Positions 7,707 through 15,446 of a stretch of DNA of 64,000 nt are shown piece after piece. A model generated the notes under the pieces. The model did no database searches. It was not told the origin of the DNA and saw nothing but the letters and a program-made list of their open reading frames with translations. Positions within the stretch are counted from its first letter, which is position 1. Every line of letters begins with the position of its first letter. The stretch is from Candidatus Dechloromonas phosphorivorans (GTDB lineage: Bacteria > Pseudomonadota > Gammaproteobacteria > Burkholderiales > Rhodocyclaceae): the NCBI GenBank assembly GCA_016714975.1, contig JADKBR010000028.1, forward strand, positions 67,080 to 131,079, written 5' to 3'. The position numbers and the translations under genes are program-made.

Positions 7707-9634
7707 TTACTGCAATGCTTCCCTGCTCCACGCGAGAACCTGGTTTACCGCCTGTTCTATGGTGAGGTCGGTCGTGTCGAGCAGTCGAGCATCCGCTTCC
7801 TGCTTGAGCGGCGCCACGCTGCGCCGGAAATCCCGATCGTCGCTGCCGCAGGTCAAGCAGAAGGTCGGGGAGGTTAGCAGAGAATCCTTTCTCGATCAAC
7901 TGCTTATAACGACGTTCCGCCCTCGCCTCGGCGCTCGCCGTCAGAAAGACCTTGAGCTGCGCACGCGGAAAAACCACCGACCCCATGTCGCGCCCGTCGC
8001 CGACCAGTCCCGACGCTTTGTTGAACGCCCGCTGGCGGAACAGCAGGGCCTCGCGCACGGCCGGCAGGGCCGCCACCTGCGAAGCGCCGGCGGAGATCTC
8101 CTCGCCGCGGATGGCATCGCCGACCGCCTGACCGTTCAGGCGGATATCGGCTTCCGAAAACCCGACATCGAGGCCGGCGGCTATTGCCGCGACACCCGCC
8201 TCATCCGTCCAATCGATACCCGCTTTTCTTGCGGCGAGCGCGGTTAACCGATACAAGGCGCCCGAATCCAGATAGCCGAACCCGAGCGCCGCCGCCACGC
8301 GCGCCGCTACCGTGCCTTTGCCGGAAGCCGAGGGGCCGTCGATGGCAATGACCGGCGCCGCCGTGGTTACACCGGCAAATTGTTCGAAATAATCGGGAAA
8401 CGTCTTGGCGACGCATTTCGGATCGTTGATCCGCAGCGGCGTGCCGAAAGCCGCCAGCGAGAAGCACATCGCCATGCGGTGATCGTCGTAGGTATCGATC
8501 GCCGCCGGTTTGAGGCTGGCGGGCGTGACGCGGATGAAATCCTCGCCCTCTTCCACGATGGCACCGAGCTTGCGCAGTTCGGTCGCCATCGCCGCGATGC
8601 GGTCGGTCTCCTTGACCCGCCACGAAGCGATGTTACGCAGCGTCGTCGTTCCTTGGCGAACAGCGCCGTCGTCGCCAGCGTCATCGCCGCGTCGGGAATG
8701 TGGTTGCAATCGAGGTCGACCGCCACCAGGCTCCCTGCGGCGCCCGGGACTCCATCCAGTTCTGTCCCATTTCGACACGGGCGCCCATTTGCGCCAAGGC
8801 TTCGGCAAACTTCACATCACCCTGGATCGAATCGCGCCCGACACCCTCGACGCGCACGGGTCCGCCGCCGATGGCGCCGAGCGCCAGGAAATAGGAAGCC
8901 GACGAAGCATCGCCCTCGACATAGATCGTACCGGGCGACACGTATCGGCTGCCGGCCCTCACCGTGAACCGCTGCCAGCCCTCGCGCTCGACCATCACGC
9001 CGAAGCGCGCCATCGTCGCCAGCGTGATTTCGATATACGGCCTGGAAATCAGCTCGCCGACAACGTCGACCGCAACCGTCGCCCCGGTCAGCGGCAGGGC
9101 CATCAGCAGCCCGGTCAGGAACTGGCTGGAGACGTCGCCGCGCACCCTGACCACGCCGCCGGGCCGGATCGCCGCCGGCTTCAGGTGCAGCGGCGGCAAA
9201 CCGTCGTTATCGAGATAGGTCACATCCGCCCCGAGCTGGCGCAGGCCGTCGACCAAGTCGCCGATCGGCCGCTCGTGCATACGCGCCACGCCCTTCAGCA
9301 CGTAGTCGCCGCCGGCCAGCGCCAGTGCGGCGGTCAGCGGACGAAAGGCGGTGCCGGCGTTGCCGAGGAACAACTCGGCCTGACGCACCGGAAAGCGCCC
9401 GCCGCAACCGGCGATCCGCCAGTTATCGCCGCCCAGGTGCATCACGCCGACACCCAGGTTTTTCAGCGCTTCGAGCATGCGCTCGGTATCGTCCGAAGCC
9501 AGCAGGTCGCGGACTTCGGTCTCCCCATCGGCGAGCGCCGCCAACAGAAGCACGCGGTTGGAAATGCTCTTGGAGCCAGGCAGGCGGACAGTGCCGGCGG
9601 CAGAGAGCAATTGGGGGAGGTCAAGGAAATCCAT
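7707..9634 (-). CDS. aroA-cmk: Fused 3-phosphoshikimate 1-carboxyvinyltransferase / cytidylate kinase (three frameshifts)
   Basis: The N-terminal part is EPSP synthase of the shikimate pathway: LPGSKSISNRVLLLAAL, ELFLGNAGTAFRPLTA, VRGDVSSQFLTGLLMA, EGDASSASYFLALGA, VKETDRIAAMATEL and DDHRMAMCFSLA. After FPDYFEQFAG there is no stop; the frame continues into cytidylate kinase with the P-loop IDGPSASGKGTVA and DGRDMGSVVFP. This is the known bifunctional AroA/Cmk architecture. Three one-base deletions break the frame, near 8735 (before AVDLDCNHIPDAAM), near 8650 (AAGGAACG, one G short) and near 7845 (LRQR to DDRDF). The last one restores an ending TIEQAVNQVLAWSREALQ and a TAA at 7707. A terminator follows. 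The shifts look like sequencing errors rather than gene decay. Confidence 0.9.
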
Positions 9635-9698
9635 GCAATGGCACACTCCCGGGCGCATCGGGCCGGGCCAAGTTGAATTGAGAATCGGCGTTATTCGA

Positions 9699-10661
9699 TC
9701 AGGAAGCGACTGATGCTGCACGCGCCCGCTTCGCTCGCCGCCAGGCATCGACGAAGAACACCGCCACGACGCCCGCCAGCAGGCCGCCGATCAGGCCGAG
9801 GGCGAGGAGCAGGGTTTTCTTGGGGGAAACCGGCTTGTCAGTGACAAAAACGGCTTCAATTGCCTTGGCCGGTTGTGTCGCCGGAGGCATCAAGGCCGTT
9901 TCGTACACCATGATCGTCTGGCGCTGCCCAAACACTTCGGCCTCTTTCTGAACCCTCAGCGAAGTAATCAGCGAAAGCTGTGTAAAGCGGTCGTCCTTGA
10001 CCCCGACGTTGGCCATCATTTTGTTGAGGCCGTCGAGTTCCTTCTCGGCGCTGGCCAGCTTTTCCTTGCTAATCGCCAAATCAAGGCGCATTTTGTCGAT
10101 CATCGGCTTGGCAATTTCGGCTTGCCGATTTGCCAGTTCCATAACCGTGGCTTCGGCGATCTTTTTTGCGCCATCAGCACTGTCACCGCTCGCTTTCACT
10201 TCAATCAAGGGAGAGGCTCCGGGAACCACAGAAGCTTTAACCAGTTGAAGCGTCAAATGGCTCGCCGTAGCAGAGGACGAACGCGCCAAGTCGTCAATCC
10301 ATGCCTGATTGCCCACTTTTTCAGCCACTGCCATTTGAAAAGCGGGGGTTTTCATCCGCTCGATAGACTGGGTCGGCGGCTCGACAGGCAAGGGGGTGCC
10401 CTGCCCAACCTGCCCAACCTGCCCAACCTGCCCAACCTGCCCAACCTGCCCAACCTGCCCAACCTGCCCAACCTGCCCAACCTGCCCAACCTGCACAACC
10501 GCAACCGCTTCGTACTTGGGCGGCAAAACCATCAGCGCCGCACCGGCGCCGGCCAAACCAAGCAACGTGCCGCCCACGACGTAATACCACCCGGCCCGCA
10601 ACTTTTCCCAAAGGTCGAACAAGCTGATCTCGTCGTCCTGCATCATTTCGTTTTCGTTCAT
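9699..10661 (-). CDS. wzz: Wzz-type chain length determinant with VGQ repeat tract
   Basis: Polysaccharide co-polymerase that sets the modal length of Wzy-made chains. In 320 residues it has a cytoplasmic start (DDEISLFDLWEKLRAGW), TM1 (YYVVGGTLLGLAGAGAALMV), a periplasmic region rich in helices with coiled-coil character (ISKEKLASAEKELDGLNK), and a C-terminal TM2 preceded by the proline motif VSPKKTLLLALGLIGGLLAG, ending in a short basic tail. After VPPKYEAVAVVQ the protein contains ten successive VGQ triplets, not a normal Wzz feature; see the repeat entry. It is the last gene of the polysaccharide locus, 20 bases after the WbpM-like gene and just upstream of aroA-cmk. Confidence 0.85.
   Translation of the reverse strand: MNENEMMQDDEISLFDLWEKLRAGWYYVVGGTLLGLAGAGAALMVLPPKYEAVAVVQVGQVGQVGQVGQVGQVGQVGQVGQVGQVGQGTPLPVEPPTQSIERMKTPAFQMAVAEKVGNQAWIDDLARSSSATASHLTLQLVKASVVPGASPLIEVKASGDSADGAKKIAEATVMELANRQAEIAKPMIDKMRLDLAISKEKLASAEKELDGLNKMMANVGVKDDRFTQLSLITSLRVQKEAEVFGQRQTIMVYETALMPPATQPAKAIEAVFVTDKPVSPKKTLLLALGLIGGLLAGVVAVFFVDAWRRAKRARAASVAS
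10401..10499 (-). repeat. 9-bp minisatellite (11 units) inside wzz
   Basis: Ten exact copies of CTGCCCAAC (plus-strand phase) are followed by one variant CTGCACAAC. On the coding strand the units read GTT GGG CAG, so copy-number change keeps the frame and adds or removes V-G-Q. The tract lies just after TM1 of Wzz, at the base of the periplasmic domain. Confidence 0.97.
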
Positions 10662-10681
10662 TTATCCAGCTTTCAAAAAAT

Positions 10682-12616
10682 TCAATGCACGACCACATCG
10701 CCCCTAGAGGACCTGGCCATCGTGCGCCACAGCATTTCGCCGTCGCCATGCCGGGCCGGGGCGTATTCCTCCACCAGCATTCCCAACAACCCCAGCGCCT
10801 TCTCATAATCGAAGGCCTGGCAGGCCTCATCCAAGCTCGCCAAGCGCTCGGTCAGCACGGCCCACGGCACTTCGTGCTCGTAGGCGCGCATGATCAACGG
10901 ATGCGACGTGCCTTCCACATTGTCGCCAATCAGCAACTCCTCGTAGAGCTTCTCGCCCGGGCGCAGGCCAACCACTTCAATCGCGATGTCGCCGTCCGGA
11001 TGCGCTTCGTCGAGCAACTCCAGACCGCTCAGATGCACCATGCGCCGCGCGAGGTCGACGATTTTAACCGGCTTGCCCATGTCCAGCACATAAACTTCGC
11101 CGCCCTGGCCCATCGAACCCGCCTGGATCACCAGTTGCGCGGCCTCGGGGATGGTCATGAAATAACGCGTGATATCGGCGTGGGTCAGGGTGATCGGCCC
11201 GCCCGCCGCAATCTGCTTGCGGAACAACGGCACCACCGAACCCGAGGAGCCGAGCACATTGCCGAAGCGCACCATGCAGAAACGCGTTGCCTTGCCCTGC
11301 CCACCCCTGCGCGCCAGTGCCTGCAGGATCAGCTCCGAAAGCCGTTTGCTGGCGCCCATCACGTTGGTCGGGCGCACCGCCTTGTCGGTGGAAATCAGCA
11401 CGAAGGCTTCCACCCCCGCCGCCAGCGCTGCTTCCGCCATGCGCCGCGTGCCGACCGCATTGTTGCGCAGACCCTCGATCGGGTTGTGCTCGACCAGCGG
11501 CACATGCTTGTAGGCCGCCGTGTGGTAGACGGTCTGCACGCCGAAACCCCGCATCACCATTTCGTTGCGACGCTGGTGAATCACCGAACCCAGCACGGGT
11601 ACCAGCTCGACCCGCAGATTGCCGCGCGAACATAGCGCGGCCAATTCCTGTTCGATCGAATACAACGCAAACTCGGAAATCTCCATCAACACCAGCCGCG
11701 ACGGCTGCAGCCGAACGATCTGGCGACAAAGTTCGGAACCGATCGAACCTCCTGCCCCGGAGACCAGCACCACCTTCCCGGTGATGCAGCGCCCGAGCAA
11801 TGCGGCGTCCGGCGCGACGCATTCCCGCCCGAGCAAATCCTCGATTTCGACCTCCCGGATGGCGTCGACCGCAACATTCCCGCTCACCACGTCGGCCATG
11901 CCAGGCACCAGTTTGACCTTGCAATGCAAGCCCTCCAGGCGGTCGATGATTTCCGCCCGCCGGGCACGACTGGCCGAGGGAATGGCCAGCAACAACTCGT
12001 CGACCTGCTTCGCCGCCAGCACCGCCGCCAGTTCATCGGGCGGATATACCCGCAAACCCGCCAATTCGCTCTTCTGCAGCGCCGGGTTGTCATCGAAGAA
12101 GACAACCGGCTGGTACTCCCGCCCGGCACGCAGCGCATAGGCCAGTTGCGTGCCGGCCTGACCGGCACCGTAGATGGCAATCCGCTTTCGTGAATCCTGG
12201 CTGCGCTCCGCCTGCAGAAAATAGCTGCGCACGATAAATCGTGTCGCGCCCACATAAACAATCGCCAGCAACCAGTAGATCGCCAGAACACCGCGGGACA
12301 GCCCCGGCGTATGCGTCAGGGCGATTCCCGCCGCCAGCAACATGACCGAGAGAGTGACCCCGCCGGCCACCACGAATACCACGCGATCCTCCATGAAACG
12401 GATGACTGCCCGGTACAAGCCAAGCCGGATGAAGATGGGGATCGCCAGCAGCGGTGCCGCCAGCATCTGCCAACCGTAAGGCGCCAGCGTCGGGTTCCAG
12501 GTTTCGAAGCGCAGCGCCAGCGCCGACCAAAAGGCGAGGAGCAACAAGACAAAGTCAGTGGCTACCGAAATCGCCTGTTTGTGCCTTCTTGGCAACGATA
12601 AAAACATTTTCAGCAT
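10682..12616 (-). CDS. wbpM: WbpM/CapD-type membrane-bound nucleotide-sugar 4,6-dehydratase
   Basis: Long-form UDP-GlcNAc 4,6-dehydratase family member (644 residues). The first roughly 130 residues are membrane segments (for example FVLLLLAFWSALALRF, GVTLSVMLLAAGIALT, VLAIYWLLAIVYVGA). A first Rossmann-like domain follows (IYGAGQAGTQLAYAL), then the catalytic dehydratase domain with SGAGGSIGSELCRQI, ISTDKAVRPTNVMGASKR and FGNVLGSSGSVVPLF. The WbpM/PglF group makes UDP-4-keto-6-deoxy-GlcNAc, the precursor of QuiNAc, D-FucNAc or bacillosamine-type sugars. With the WbpV/WbpK-like gene at 18637 and the PglC/PglD-like pair at 15447-16579 it probably supplies the first sugar of the repeat unit. 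Four toxin-antitoxin pairs separate it from that pair. Confidence 0.9.
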   Translation of the reverse strand: MLKMFLSLPRRHKQAISVATDFVLLLLAFWSALALRFETWNPTLAPYGWQMLAAPLLAIPIFIRLGLYRAVIRFMEDRVVFVVAGGVTLSVMLLAAGIALTHTPGLSRGVLAIYWLLAIVYVGATRFIVRSYFLQAERSQDSRKRIAIYGAGQAGTQLAYALRAGREYQPVVFFDDNPALQKSELAGLRVYPPDELAAVLAAKQVDELLLAIPSASRARRAEIIDRLEGLHCKVKLVPGMADVVSGNVAVDAIREVEIEDLLGRECVAPDAALLGRCITGKVVLVSGAGGSIGSELCRQIVRLQPSRLVLMEISEFALYSIEQELAALCSRGNLRVELVPVLGSVIHQRRNEMVMRGFGVQTVYHTAAYKHVPLVEHNPIEGLRNNAVGTRRMAEAALAAGVEAFVLISTDKAVRPTNVMGASKRLSELILQALARRGGQGKATRFCMVRFGNVLGSSGSVVPLFRKQIAAGGPITLTHADITRYFMTIPEAAQLVIQAGSMGQGGEVYVLDMGKPVKIVDLARRMVHLSGLELLDEAHPDGDIAIEVVGLRPGEKLYEELLIGDNVEGTSHPLIMRAYEHEVPWAVLTERLASLDEACQAFDYEKALGLLGMLVEEYAPARHGDGEMLWRTMARSSRGDVVVH

Positions 12617-12628
12617 CAGCTTTCCTGT

Positions 12629-13018
12629 CTACCCGACATGCCGCACCGGGCCCGGGTACTGCGCCACCACAGCATCCATCGTCAACAGGACAATACCCTC
12701 AACGGTTGCCTGTGCCACCAGGATGCGGTCAAACGGGTCTTTATGTATGGGTGGCAAACTGGCGATGGAAACGGCATGCTCACTGGTAATCACCAGTTCC
12801 TGATAACCGTTGTCCAGCAACCCGCGGCGCAACACCCTCGCATCTACCTGAAAATCGGAGCGGCCGAGTGCGTTCTTGACGGCAATTTCCCAGAGGCTGG
12901 CCGCACTGAATAGCAGTTCGTTCTGGGTTTCTTCAAGCAGCGGGCGAGCCGCCGCCGGTAACAGCCCCGGCGATCCGGCAGCCCAGAGCAGCAAATGGGT
13001 ATCCAGCAGCAATTTCAT
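12629..13018 (-). CDS. PIN-domain toxin of a Phd/PIN module
   Basis: Predicted ribonuclease toxin of a type II toxin-antitoxin system. The 129-residue product starts MKLLLDTHLLLWAAG, with the first PIN aspartate in LDTH. It continues with SAASLWEIAVKNALGR and HKDPFDRILVAQA (central acidic residues) and the final LTMDAVVAQY. The DTHLLLWA start is typical of PIN toxins paired with Phd/YefM antitoxins. It overlaps the antitoxin gene by 4 bases (ATGA), so the pair is co-translated. The stop is 12 bases before the WbpM-like gene, so the pair lies within the polysaccharide transcript unit. Confidence 0.88.
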   Translation of the reverse strand: MKLLLDTHLLLWAAGSPGLLPAAARPLLEETQNELLFSAASLWEIAVKNALGRSDFQVDARVLRRGLLDNGYQELVITSEHAVSIASLPPIHKDPFDRILVAQATVEGIVLLTMDAVVAQYPGPVRHVG

Positions 13019-13260
13019 TCCGCACGACCGAATAGGTGCTCAATCTCCTCGCACCCCATGCGATCGAAATCATCGGGAACGGTGATTTGCCCCGCCATGA
13101 AACCCAGCCGACGCACCTGCCGGTCGGATGGCGCATCCAGCCGACTAACCTTGACCAAGGGCTTGCCCGCCTTGGCGATGACGAACGAATCCCCATTGAC
13201 CGCTTGTTCAATCAGCCGAGACAACTGAGTTTTTGCCTCATGAATATTTACCGTCTGCAT
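13015..13260 (-). CDS. Phd/YefM-family antitoxin
   Basis: Antitoxin partner of the PIN toxin at 12629-13018. It starts MQTVNIHEAKTQLSRLIEQA and continues GDSFVIAKAGKPLVKVSRL, the Phd/YefM DNA-binding fold. The ATG at 13260 was chosen because TGAGG lies 6 bases before it; an ATG four codons upstream would place that ribosome site inside the gene. The C-terminal half (VPDDFDRMGCEEIEHLFGR) is the expected toxin-binding tail. These antitoxins bind their own promoter, but no clear operator was identified here. Confidence 0.88.
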   Translation of the reverse strand: MQTVNIHEAKTQLSRLIEQAVNGDSFVIAKAGKPLVKVSRLDAPSDRQVRRLGFMAGQITVPDDFDRMGCEEIEHLFGRAE

Positions 13261-13344
13261 GACAAACCTCATAAAACCAAGTCTACCTAGTTTAGTTTAT
13301 CACATGGATGAGTGACTCTTCGGCGAGATCCGGAAACTGTCGCA

Positions 13345-13743
13345 TCAAGCGGCCCACTCTTCCACCGCCAAACCCGGCACACGGTGAAACTCCCGGGCGT
13401 TGTTTGTAATTATCGCGCTGTCTTCGGCTATGGCGTGCGCCGCAATCAGCACATCCATCCCGCCAATCGGTCTGCCTGCACGCTCCTGGGCGGAACGAAT
13501 CGCAGCGTAATGGTGCGTCGCTTCGAGCGGCCAAGCGCGCACATCAAATCCTGATAACCAGGCCTCAACGGCAGAACTGAATCGAGGTGATGCCAATTTG
13601 GCGGCGCCAAAGCGCAATTCGGCCGCCACGATGGCAGATAGCCATAACTGACTCCGGTCCAGCGTGGAAAAACGCTCGATCATGCCGGCCGGGTGACGGC
13701 GCAGAATGTAGCTGCAGATATTGGTATCCAGCGTCCGATGCAT
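13345..13743 (-). CDS. vapC: VapC-family PIN-domain toxin
   Basis: Predicted tRNA- or RNA-cleaving toxin, 132 residues. It begins MHRTLDTNICSYILRRHP, where LDTNICSYI is the VapC signature. It has IVAAELRFGAAK, then GGMDVLIAAHAIAE and IITNNAREFHRVPGL, giving the usual four acidic PIN positions. It follows its antitoxin (13753-14004) by 9 bases. This is a VapC/MvpA-type toxin, different from the neighbouring PIN genes, so the cluster is not a simple tandem duplication. Confidence 0.9.
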   Translation of the reverse strand: MHRTLDTNICSYILRRHPAGMIERFSTLDRSQLWLSAIVAAELRFGAAKLASPRFSSAVEAWLSGFDVRAWPLEATHHYAAIRSAQERAGRPIGGMDVLIAAHAIAEDSAIITNNAREFHRVPGLAVEEWAA

Positions 13744-13752
13744 GGCGACAGT

Positions 13753-14004
13753 TCAAGTCCAGTCGCGTTCTTGGGCCGGGGCATCCTGCCGGTCGGCCAG
13801 AAAGTCTTCAGGCAAAGGCTCGCTGGTCGCGTAAAAACCCTCCAGCCATCGCCCCATATCGTTGCCAACCGTGGTTTGGGGATGCAACCACAGATCGTTG
13901 CCAATCTGCTCGATGCACACCTCCTGAACTTGCAGGCGCAATCTGGCTGGCAAACGCAAGGCCTGGCTACGGCCACTCATAAAGACTTTGGCAGTCACAG
14001 TCAT
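13753..14004 (-). CDS. vapB: VapB-family antitoxin (AbrB-like)
   Basis: Antitoxin for the VapC at 13345. From the ATG at 14004 it begins MTVTAKVFMSGRSQALRLPARLRL, the classic VapB N-terminus with FMSGRSQALRLP, and ends with a toxin-binding tail (FLADRQDAPAQERDWT). The start was chosen because AAGAAGGG lies upstream and because the next in-frame start upstream (14034) would sit within a perfect palindrome (14022-14046) that is probably the autoregulatory operator. Product length is 83 residues, usual for VapB. Confidence 0.9.
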   Translation of the reverse strand: MTVTAKVFMSGRSQALRLPARLRLQVQEVCIEQIGNDLWLHPQTTVGNDMGRWLEGFYATSEPLPEDFLADRQDAPAQERDWT

Positions 14005-14021
14005 GGCAACCCTTCTTGGAA

Positions 14022-14046
14022 TGTAATATCGCATAGAGATATTACA
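14022..14046. promoter_or_regulatory. Probable VapBC operator palindrome
   Basis: Perfect 9-bp inverted repeat TGTAATATC / GATATTACA separated by 7 bases, located 18 bases before the vapB start. VapB-VapC complexes repress their own promoters by binding such palindromes. Confidence 0.6.
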
Positions 14047-14138
14047 GCAATAACCACGCCCCTGAAAGCTCTATGGATCATCTTGTCACAGGCTCTCCGC
14101 ACCCGGAATGAATAAACCGATTCACCACCGCATTGGGG

Positions 14139-14561
14139 TCATTTCTGACCCCAGGGATTGACTACCAGAACAGACAGATCGTCAAAATGCCGCACATTGC
14201 GCGTGGCCAGCGTAGCCCGTCGCGCCCGGGCAATACCGGCAATGAAGGTGTCACGCATGTCCACAGGGCAGCCACGGGCCTTGCGATCGGCAGCCAGTTG
14301 GGCGGCCTGGAGGGCGGCATTGTCGTCGAAGGGCAACACGCGGTTTTGCAGGTCATCCTGCAGGAGCGCCTCGAAGCGTTCTTGCAGCAAGCTTCTAGGC
14401 TGGCCGGACGCCAGCAAAGCCAGACCGCAACGGGCTTCAAACAGGGTGATGCTGTTGAGCCAGACAGATTCGGCGGGCTGCTCGTCCAACCAAGCCACGA
14501 CCTGTGCGTCGGGCTGCTGCTGCATCAATGCCGACAGGACGTTGGTGTCCAGAATGATCAT
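14139..14561 (-). CDS. FitB-like PIN-domain toxin
   Basis: A 140-residue PIN toxin starting MIILDTNVLSALMQQQPDAQV and containing LNSITLFEARCGLALL, DMRDTFIAGIARAR and LATRNVRHFDDL. The DTNVLSAL start and the RNVRHFDDLSVLVVNPW ending are typical of the FitB/VapC group that pairs with FitA-like antitoxins. It overlaps the antitoxin gene upstream by 4 bases (ATGA). The pair lies between VapBC and RelBE-like modules. Function as an RNase toxin is inferred from the family. Confidence 0.88.
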   Translation of the reverse strand: MIILDTNVLSALMQQQPDAQVVAWLDEQPAESVWLNSITLFEARCGLALLASGQPRSLLQERFEALLQDDLQNRVLPFDDNAALQAAQLAADRKARGCPVDMRDTFIAGIARARRATLATRNVRHFDDLSVLVVNPWGQK

Positions 14562-14806
14562 GTACTCGGATTCATGGGTTCGATGGTTTGCTCATGCAAT
14601 TCTGGCAAGGGTTCGGTCAGCCCCGCGCCGGCAAAGCGCGCAGCGATGCGCGAGCCGAGTCTTGGCCGCGCCTGATCCATTTCGCTGACGGCACGTCGCA
14701 GAATCTGGCGAACCTCCTCCTCCATGCTCCACCCGTGCCGGGTAGCGCGCGCTTTAAGACCGGCTTTCACGTCGTCTTCAATATTGCGAACGATAACTTG
14801 TGCCAT
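14558..14806 (-). CDS. FitA-like antitoxin (ribbon-helix-helix)
   Basis: An 82-residue antitoxin starting MAQVIVRNIEDDVKAGLKARATRHGWSM, the FitA/Arc-type ribbon-helix-helix N-terminus, followed by EEEVRQILRRAVSE and a toxin-binding tail. The ATG at 14806 has GGAGG seven bases upstream; longer in-frame extensions upstream are not family-like. A perfect 16-bp palindrome at 14838-14853 is the probable operator. Confidence 0.88.
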   Translation of the reverse strand: MAQVIVRNIEDDVKAGLKARATRHGWSMEEEVRQILRRAVSEMDQARPRLGSRIAARFAGAGLTEPLPELHEQTIEPMNPST

Positions 14807-14837
14807 GGAACGCCTCCACAGATGAACGAGATACGAA

Positions 14838-14853
14838 TGATATCGCGATATCA
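14838..14853. promoter_or_regulatory. Probable FitAB operator palindrome
   Basis: Perfect 16-bp palindrome TGATATCGCGATATCA, 32 bases before the FitA-like start. In the known FitAB system FitA binds an inverted repeat in its own promoter, so autoregulation is likely. Confidence 0.6.
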
Positions 14854-14888
14854 AATCGCGCTGCAAGGCCGCTTGCCCAGAAGTGAGC

Positions 14889-15161
14889 TTATCGGTAACT
14901 TTCGCGCCGATTGCCAACCTGCACCACAAGGACGCACACAGCGCCATCCTGAATGTCACAAACCACACGGCAGTGACCCACGCGGTAACGCCACAAACCG
15001 CCAAGCGGGCCAGTCAATGCCTTGCCTGTGCTGCGTGGGTTCTCCAGCCCGGCGACGCGCTCGTCCATGAAATCGACAATGCGCCGCGCCGTCTGCTTGT
15101 CGAGGTTGCGAAGCTGCGCCTTGGCCGCATCGGCGTAACTAATCGTCCAGACCAAGGTCAT
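14889..15161 (-). CDS. RelE/ParE-family toxin
   Basis: A 90-residue RelE-fold toxin: LVWTISYADAAKAQLRNLDKQTARRIVDFM, then NPRSTGKALTGPLGGLWRYRVGHCRVVCDIQDG and VLVVQVGNRRESYR. The GLWRYRVGHCRVVCDI segment and the terminal VGNRRESYR are the RelE hallmark. The gene overlaps the antitoxin upstream by 23 bases, typical coupling for RelBE. RelE toxins cleave mRNA in the ribosomal A site; whether this one does is inferred. Confidence 0.92.
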   Translation of the reverse strand: MTLVWTISYADAAKAQLRNLDKQTARRIVDFMDERVAGLENPRSTGKALTGPLGGLWRYRVGHCRVVCDIQDGAVCVLVVQVGNRRESYR

Positions 15162-15366
15162 TCCTCACCTCAGCAGCGGAATGCACCCGCTCCTGCCCCT
15201 TGCGGACACTTTCCAACACATCGGCGGCAAGGTAATAGTCCTCCAACTCCTCAATGCCCTGCTCGATGATTTCGCGCGGGTAATACGCCTTTGTGCGCCC
15301 GGTTTGAGAGGCAAGATAGTCAAGCCTTTGCTCTGTTTCCGGCGCCAGGCGAATCGAAGTGGCCAT
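15139..15366 (-). CDS. RelB/DinJ-like or CopG-type antitoxin
   Basis: A 75-residue antitoxin starting MATSIRLAPETEQRLDYLASQTGRTKAYY, a ribbon-helix-helix DNA-binding domain, followed by EIIEQGIEELEDYYLAADVLE and an acidic tail ending NDLGLDD. AAGGAG sits 8 bases before the ATG. The 3' end overlaps the RelE gene. The TGRTKAYY and LEDYYLA motifs match antitoxins usually annotated as RelB or CopG partners of RelE. Confidence 0.9.
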   Translation of the reverse strand: MATSIRLAPETEQRLDYLASQTGRTKAYYPREIIEQGIEELEDYYLAADVLESVRKGQERVHSAAEVRNDLGLDD

Positions 15367-15446
15367 ACCAAAATCTCCTTCTAGGTACGTGTATTCGCCG
15401 TATCACAAAAGGGCTGCCACGACCAGTCGGAACGATGCGGGTCTGG

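Noticed and set aside
10401..10499. Possible CRISPR-like array
   Set aside because: Units are 9 bp, contiguous and without spacers; it is a coding minisatellite.
9873..10808. Plus-strand open frame with an NLP repeat opposite wzz
   Set aside because: It is the antisense reading of the 9-bp minisatellite and of Wzz; no start signal or family match.
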